DNA of 64,000 nt from Bacteroidota bacterium. GTDB taxonomy: Bacteria; Bacteroidota; Bacteroidia; Flavobacteriales; Weeksellaceae. The notes under the pieces were generated by a model. That model saw only the letters and a list, made by a program, of their open reading frames with translations, did no database searches and was not told where the DNA came from. The position numbers were made by a program, and so were the translations under genes. Below are positions 59,469 to 64,000 of the stretch, piece after piece. The DNA lies in assembly GCA_023423715.1 (NCBI GenBank), contig JAFAFC010000021.1, positions 31,178 to 95,177 of the forward strand, given 5' to 3'. Within the stretch, counting starts at the first letter, position 1; every line of letters begins with the position of its first letter.

Positions 59469-61472
59469 CTAAAGAGATTCAAATTTAATTGCGGTTCCTC
59501 CTCCCGGAGCTAAATTAAGCTCTAGAACCGTTTTGGAATTCACCTTTTTTGTTGTGATTTCTACTGGGTATGGATTCGACGTATAATCCGCTCCTTTTCC
59601 ATCTTGATAAATCACCGCTTTATAGGATTTATTCTTTGGTAAGAACGACAACGAAACTTTCAATTTTCGAGCGTCTTTATTCGTAATACTTCCCAAATAC
59701 CAATCCTCTGATTTACGATCTTTACGAACGACGGTCGTGTACTCACCAATTTTAGAATCTAAGAATTTCGTATCTGCCCAAATTGCAGGAACTTCTTTCA
59801 CAAATTCAAATTCTGGTTTTCCTTCGTAATTTTCAGGAAGATCCGAAGCCATCTGAATCGGACTATACATCACAACATACAAAGCCAATTGTTTTGCTAA
59901 AGTCGTTTGAACACGTGCTCCCGAAGGAACTTTATAACTTAAATCAAACGTTCCGGGTGTAAAATCAAAAGGTCCCGAAAGCATTCTTGTAAACGGCATA
60001 ATCGTCGTGTGTTCAGGAGGGTTCCCGCCATCTGCAGACCATGCATCGTACTCTTGCCCTCTTCCTCCTTCTTGACTCACCAAATTAGGATACGTTCTTT
60101 GCAATCCCGTTCCTTTAACTGGCTCATGATTGTTGATCATAATTCCGTATTTAGCTGCCGTTTCTACTACTTTTCGGTAATGACGAACGCCATATTGACC
60201 ATCATGCCATTCTTTTTTATCCAAATATTTGTTTACATACCCCGTTTTCACAGAGTTGACACCCAAACTTTGATATAGTCGGAACGCATCATCCATTTGA
60301 CTTTCATACCCTCGAGTTGCCCCCGCCGTTTCGTGATGCCCAATTAAGCGAACTTTCTTATCTCGAGCGTAATCGGTAATCGCTTTGATATCAAAATCAG
60401 GATAGGCTTTTGTGAAGCTAAAACTATTACCATCAGCTGTCCAATCTCCGTCCCAACCTTCATTCCAACCTTCAACAAGAACGCCATCTAGCCCGTGTTT
60501 AGCTGCAAAATCGATATATCTTTTCGTGTTTGCTGTAGTTGCTCCATGTTTTGGACCTTGTCCCCAAGAGAACGTTTCCAAATGCATCCCCCACCAAATA
60601 CCAATGTATTTAGATGGTTGCAACCACGATTCATCCGCAATTTTTGAAGGTTCATTTAAATTTAACATCATTGTTGACGTTGCTAAATCACCCGCTTTTT
60701 CACCTGTGATAATGATTCTCCAAGGTGTATTGAATGGCGCTGCCGTATACACTTTCACACCATCCGACCAAGGAACCAATTCACCCTTATAAACACTTCC
60801 GTTTTCTCTTTTTAATGTCATGGATGCAAAATCGGTAAGATTCGCTTCATGAATTGCAAAGAAATTTCCGTCTTTGCCTTCAAAAGTTGCGGGTGTATTG
60901 ATGGTATCTGTTTTTGAAATCGGCGTTTTACGATATAAACTTTCGTAATACGAATTTTCACGATGAACCGGAATCCACCAAACATCAATATCACCATTGA
61001 TTGCAAACTCCGTTTTTTCGTCTTTAATACGGACGTTGCGAAGATTTTCCTGCTTTGGGAAAAGATATCTAAATCCGACACCATCATCAAACGCACGAAA
61101 TTCTAAATTAACCAATCTCGGCTGGCTCGACGTTTCTTTAAGTTCGAGTTTTAGCTCATTGTAATGATTTCGAATGGTTGAAAATTCACCTAAAGGCATA
61201 TTCCAAGTTTCATCAAAACTTCTTTTTTCAGAATTCAGTACTTGAAGATTCGCTCCAATAGGCTGCTCTCCATAAAAATCAAAACCTAAAGCCGAAGGCT
61301 TGATGATTTCCTTTCCTTTAAACTCAACACTATATTTCAGTTTTCCCGCAGCATCTTGCTCTACTTTCACTTTGTTTTTCCCGTTGGGTGAAACCAATTG
61401 AAAAACCTGCTGCGCGTGAGCAAAAATGAATCCGAGACAACTAAAAATTAAAATACTTGATTTCCTAAACAT
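59469..61472 (-). CDS. Glycoside hydrolase family 97 (SusB-like alpha-glucosidase)
   Basis: 667 residues with signal peptide (SILIFSCLGFIFAHAQ). N-terminal beta-sandwich, central TIM barrel (WWGMHLETFSWGQGPKHG, GVLVEGWNEGWDGDW, VKTGYVNKYLDKKEWHDG, NNHEPVKGTGLQRTYPN, SQEGGRGQEYDAW) and C-terminal beta domain. The Gly in VKTGYV replaces the Asp nucleophile of retaining members, and the Glu residues of NNHEP and SQEGG are present, so an inverting SusB-type enzyme is inferred. Same operon as the GH99-like and SusD genes. Confidence 0.9.
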   Translation of the reverse strand: MFRKSSILIFSCLGFIFAHAQQVFQLVSPNGKNKVKVEQDAAGKLKYSVEFKGKEIIKPSALGFDFYGEQPIGANLQVLNSEKRSFDETWNMPLGEFSTIRNHYNELKLELKETSSQPRLVNLEFRAFDDGVGFRYLFPKQENLRNVRIKDEKTEFAINGDIDVWWIPVHRENSYYESLYRKTPISKTDTINTPATFEGKDGNFFAIHEANLTDFASMTLKRENGSVYKGELVPWSDGVKVYTAAPFNTPWRIIITGEKAGDLATSTMMLNLNEPSKIADESWLQPSKYIGIWWGMHLETFSWGQGPKHGATTANTKRYIDFAAKHGLDGVLVEGWNEGWDGDWTADGNSFSFTKAYPDFDIKAITDYARDKKVRLIGHHETAGATRGYESQMDDAFRLYQSLGVNSVKTGYVNKYLDKKEWHDGQYGVRHYRKVVETAAKYGIMINNHEPVKGTGLQRTYPNLVSQEGGRGQEYDAWSADGGNPPEHTTIMPFTRMLSGPFDFTPGTFDLSYKVPSGARVQTTLAKQLALYVVMYSPIQMASDLPENYEGKPEFEFVKEVPAIWADTKFLDSKIGEYTTVVRKDRKSEDWYLGSITNKDARKLKVSLSFLPKNKSYKAVIYQDGKGADYTSNPYPVEITTKKVNSKTVLELNLAPGGGTAIKFESL

Positions 61473-61490
61473 ATTTCCTTTTCATTTAAA

Positions 61491-62732
61491 CTATTGAATT
61501 TGACTTAATTTACTAATCGCTGTAGTTGCTTGATTTGCTGCAAAAAGAGCGGCAACCTCATCTAATTTTCGTTGCGTATCTGCATTGGCAGGATATTTCT
61601 TTCTCAACTCAAACAACTTGAAGATTTCCGGAAAAACATCCGTTTTTTCTTGAACCCCAGCGAAGTTTTTCAGTTTTTGAACGTATGAGAACCCAAACTC
61701 TTTGGTTGGTTCAATCATCGTTCCTTCGCCGAAATCGTTCCACGTGATTAATTGAAGATGTTTTAAACCAGAATTTTTCGCCAAGTTTAAGGTTTCATCG
61801 AACGTCGCTCCGTTGTTATGCGGAATGCTCCATCCAATTTTTGTTGGGTCACCACCTTCGGCATAATAATCTACAAATCCTGGATAAGCACCAGCAATCG
61901 CTGTCTTTAGATTTTTAATTCGGTTCGCATAAAAATCCGTTAACGCAGTGTTATCTTTATATACCCAAGCAAATTCCCCTTGAGCATTCCCTCCAGCCTC
62001 TTGTGACTGATTCCAAAGTGTCAAAAACTCTGGCTTTTTATCCATAAGGGAAAACGCCTTTGTCCATTGGCTTTCTGTCTTTAAACTCATTGGTCCAAAG
62101 TTCAGTAACAAAGGTTTTCCGTTGATTTGAATGTAATTAGAGTCACCAAAATAATGCTTGTTCATGTAATATCCGTCGGCACGAGCAGCGCTCGCAATGG
62201 TTGGCGCCAAACCTGCCCCAACAATATCTGGTAAGAAACGATCTTCGTAAACCAAAGCATAGTTCATTCCCAATTTTTTGCACATCTCTATAATCTGTTC
62301 GGAATTGATTCGGTTGATTTTAAAATCATTCAGATCATACGAACCATACCAGTTTATCAATAAACCATCAACACCAGAATATTTCATCGTTAGCAAATGA
62401 TTTTCGATCACATATGGATCACCACTATGGTACGGACCAATCATGGGATAGTAATGCGACGCAATCTCTCTTTTTCCATCCGACGCAATGTTATCCGGAT
62501 TTTTGTTTGCCATCGTCCAATGGTATCCCCATTTCCCGTTTGCCGAGCTTTCGTTGGACTCAAACCAAGGCATGTAGTGCATATACAACTGCATGGAATT
62601 GGATTTTGGAATCGCTACTGGCGCTGGATACTCTACCGTCCCGCCTCCTTCAGAAGGACTATCGTTATCGCTACAATACGTAAGCGAAATACAAGCAGCT
62701 GCAAGAGCCACCATCGAAAAAATTCTTTTCAT
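61491..62732 (-). CDS. GH99-like (GH71/99-type) lipoprotein
   Basis: 413 residues; lipoprotein signal FSMVALAAACISLTYCSDND. The TIM-barrel-like region shows LYMHYMPWFESNE, SHYYPMIGPYHSGDP, SGVDGLLINWYGSYD, LGMNYALVYEDRF and LQLITWNDFGEGTMIEPT, the last being the acidic C-terminal motif typical of GH99 and relatives. Endo-alpha-mannanase-like activity is possible but the substrate is not shown. Lies between susD and the GH97 gene. Confidence 0.82.
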   Translation of the reverse strand: MKRIFSMVALAAACISLTYCSDNDSPSEGGGTVEYPAPVAIPKSNSMQLYMHYMPWFESNESSANGKWGYHWTMANKNPDNIASDGKREIASHYYPMIGPYHSGDPYVIENHLLTMKYSGVDGLLINWYGSYDLNDFKINRINSEQIIEMCKKLGMNYALVYEDRFLPDIVGAGLAPTIASAARADGYYMNKHYFGDSNYIQINGKPLLLNFGPMSLKTESQWTKAFSLMDKKPEFLTLWNQSQEAGGNAQGEFAWVYKDNTALTDFYANRIKNLKTAIAGAYPGFVDYYAEGGDPTKIGWSIPHNNGATFDETLNLAKNSGLKHLQLITWNDFGEGTMIEPTKEFGFSYVQKLKNFAGVQEKTDVFPEIFKLFELRKKYPANADTQRKLDEVAALFAANQATTAISKLSQIQ

Positions 62733-62750
62733 AATCGTACGTATTTACTC

Positions 62751-64000
62751 TTAATAACCTGGATTTTGTTTCAAATTCGTATTGGTAATCAACACTGTTG
62801 ATGGAATTGGGAAAATATTTCGATAAGCTTCTGTTGCTCCTTTTTCCCACCATGGCTTGAAGAAGGTTCCGAAACGAATATTCGTTGTTCTTCTCTGTCC
62901 TTCGAAGATGAATTCCTTCATCAATTCTTCGTTCAGATAATCTAAAGTAATGTTATCTGGAGCTTTGGTTCCCGTTCTAGCTAAAACCTGATCCATAAGA
63001 GGTTTTGCTAAACTTGGATTCCCCATTCTCACATGACATTCCGCTTGAATCATCAACATTTCTGCATAACGAACCAACACCCAATCGTGATCTCTTTCGT
63101 ACTTTTCACCCGGTTTTTGCTCGTATTTGTTGATTCTTGCTCCTTCATTTTCTTTCGCACTAGCTAAACTCGTAATGTTTTCAGTATACGTCAAAGGTTC
63201 GCCATTATCCATTACAATTGTACTTCCCGTAGCCAAACTAATCTGATCTCCAATTGCTAATGATTTTCTTCGCTTATCATCTTCGCTAAAAGCTGAGTAA
63301 ACGCCTGGCTGTGCCGAAATTCCGTTTGCACACCAAGGATAATCTCCGTTTGCCGCAATGGTAAATCTGTGCAAATAATGGAAACTCATCGATCCGATGT
63401 AATTGCCCACCGTTCCTGCTTTTGAATCGAATGGAATAGAAAGGATGATTTCTGGAGAATTTTGATTTTCAACTAAAAAATTGCCGAAATAATCACCATT
63501 TAAAGAGTGTCCTTGAACACTTTGAGCTGCTTTTAAAGCATCTGCCCAACGTGCTTTTCCTGTATAGACTTCTGCATTTAGATACAAACGAGCAAGCAAA
63601 GAATAAGCAACATTTTTGGTGAATTTTGAATAGACTACACCACTTTTTAAATGCGGTAATGCGTCATTCAATTCTTTTTCAACAAAATTGAAAACCTCAG
63701 CTCTTGACGAGTTGGTTGGCAACGTTAAATCTGCGAAATCCGTTACGATGGGAACATTTCCGAAAATATCCAAAAGCAATAGATAGTAGTACGAACGAAC
63801 CGCCTTCAATTCAGCATAAATAGGTTCTTTTTCTTTGGTAGAAAGTGCAGATTTATCAATTTGATAAATAATAGAATTTACTTTTGCAATTCCGTTATAC
63901 GCATATCTCCAAACCGAGAATACCAAAGGGTTTTGCGGCGTCCAGTCGTGTCTTTGCATTTCTTGATAACGCCCACCATCATACCAGTTCACTCCACGAG
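62751..64000 (-). CDS. SusD/RagB-family glycan-binding lipoprotein, C-terminal part (cut by window edge)
   Basis: The frame is open beyond the right edge, so the N-terminal lipoprotein signal is outside the window. Recognised by SLLARLYLNAEVYTGKARWA, NEGARINKYEQKPG, VLVRYAEMLMIQAECHVRMGN in part, and LMKEFIFEGQRRTTNIRFGTF with the family's ERR-like motif. SusD proteins lie on the outer membrane above a SusC transporter, which should be just outside the window. The gene is 18 bases upstream of the GH99-like gene. Confidence 0.92.
   Translation of the reverse strand, partial: RGVNWYDGGRYQEMQRHDWTPQNPLVFSVWRYAYNGIAKVNSIIYQIDKSALSTKEKEPIYAELKAVRSYYYLLLLDIFGNVPIVTDFADLTLPTNSSRAEVFNFVEKELNDALPHLKSGVVYSKFTKNVAYSLLARLYLNAEVYTGKARWADALKAAQSVQGHSLNGDYFGNFLVENQNSPEIILSIPFDSKAGTVGNYIGSMSFHYLHRFTIAANGDYPWCANGISAQPGVYSAFSEDDKRRKSLAIGDQISLATGSTIVMDNGEPLTYTENITSLASAKENEGARINKYEQKPGEKYERDHDWVLVRYAEMLMIQAECHVRMGNPSLAKPLMDQVLARTGTKAPDNITLDYLNEELMKEFIFEGQRRTTNIRFGTFFKPWWEKGATEAYRNIFPIPSTVLITNTNLKQNPGY

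Overview
The window (about 36% GC by eye) comes from a member of the Flavobacteriales, most likely Weeksellaceae. Lineage markers are the gliding lipoprotein GldD, a type IX secretion C-terminal sorting domain, a SusD/GH97 polysaccharide locus, a pair of Chryseobacterium-type helix-turn-helix proteins, promoters with a TAnnTTTG -7 box, and starts that mostly lack a Shine-Dalgarno sequence. No phage, CRISPR array or complete insertion sequence was seen.

Layout. 1-10.5 kb is mostly housekeeping metabolism: isoaspartyl peptidase (cut by the left edge), tsaE, alanine dehydrogenase, tyrA behind a Tyr-rich leader peptide and attenuator, serine dehydratase, a YceI protein behind a perfect FNR-type box, a glucokinase-like protein with a degenerate phosphate loop, an outer-membrane barrel and formate-THF ligase. 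10.5-20 kb holds the most interesting locus. A leftward operon (membrane protein, HopJ-family protein, WYL regulator) faces, across a cold-shock gene, a rightward rtcB with two nucleotidyltransferases. After an SDR gene with its own promoter comes a tRNA-like RNA and a Ro60/TROVE gene. Three copies of the operator TACGCA-N7-TGCGYA precede the WYL operon, rtcB and the RNA-Ro60 unit. I infer one RNA-repair and RNA-quality-control regulon run by the WYL protein. The RNA folds as a complete canonical tRNA cloverleaf with a 57-nt self-complementary insert in the 5' strand of the anticodon stem. This could be a new form of bacterial Y RNA, or an intron-bearing tRNA next to its possible ligase.

20-36 kb carries acyl-CoA dehydrogenase, ankyrin and TPR proteins (the TPR gene is frameshifted in a T9 run), a 1116-residue T9SS protein apparently inserted beside pnp, pnp, rpsO, mgtE, a free-methionine sulfoxide reductase and tRNA-Leu(CAA). 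36-47 kb holds an AraC-type regulator with TPRs and a five-gene operon: two small HTH proteins, a secreted protein, a 1700-residue surface protein and a 184-residue relative of its tail. An XRE/DUF2975 pair with a palindromic operator follows. 47-59 kb contains an L,D-transpeptidase-like lipoprotein, queG, a rhodanese, a nitronate monooxygenase, two periplasmic peptidyl-prolyl isomerases, a PfkB kinase, gldD, mutY, HU, a tiny basic conserved protein and ribonuclease E/G. 59.4-64 kb is the end of a polysaccharide-utilisation locus (SusD, GH99-like, GH97), cut by the right edge.
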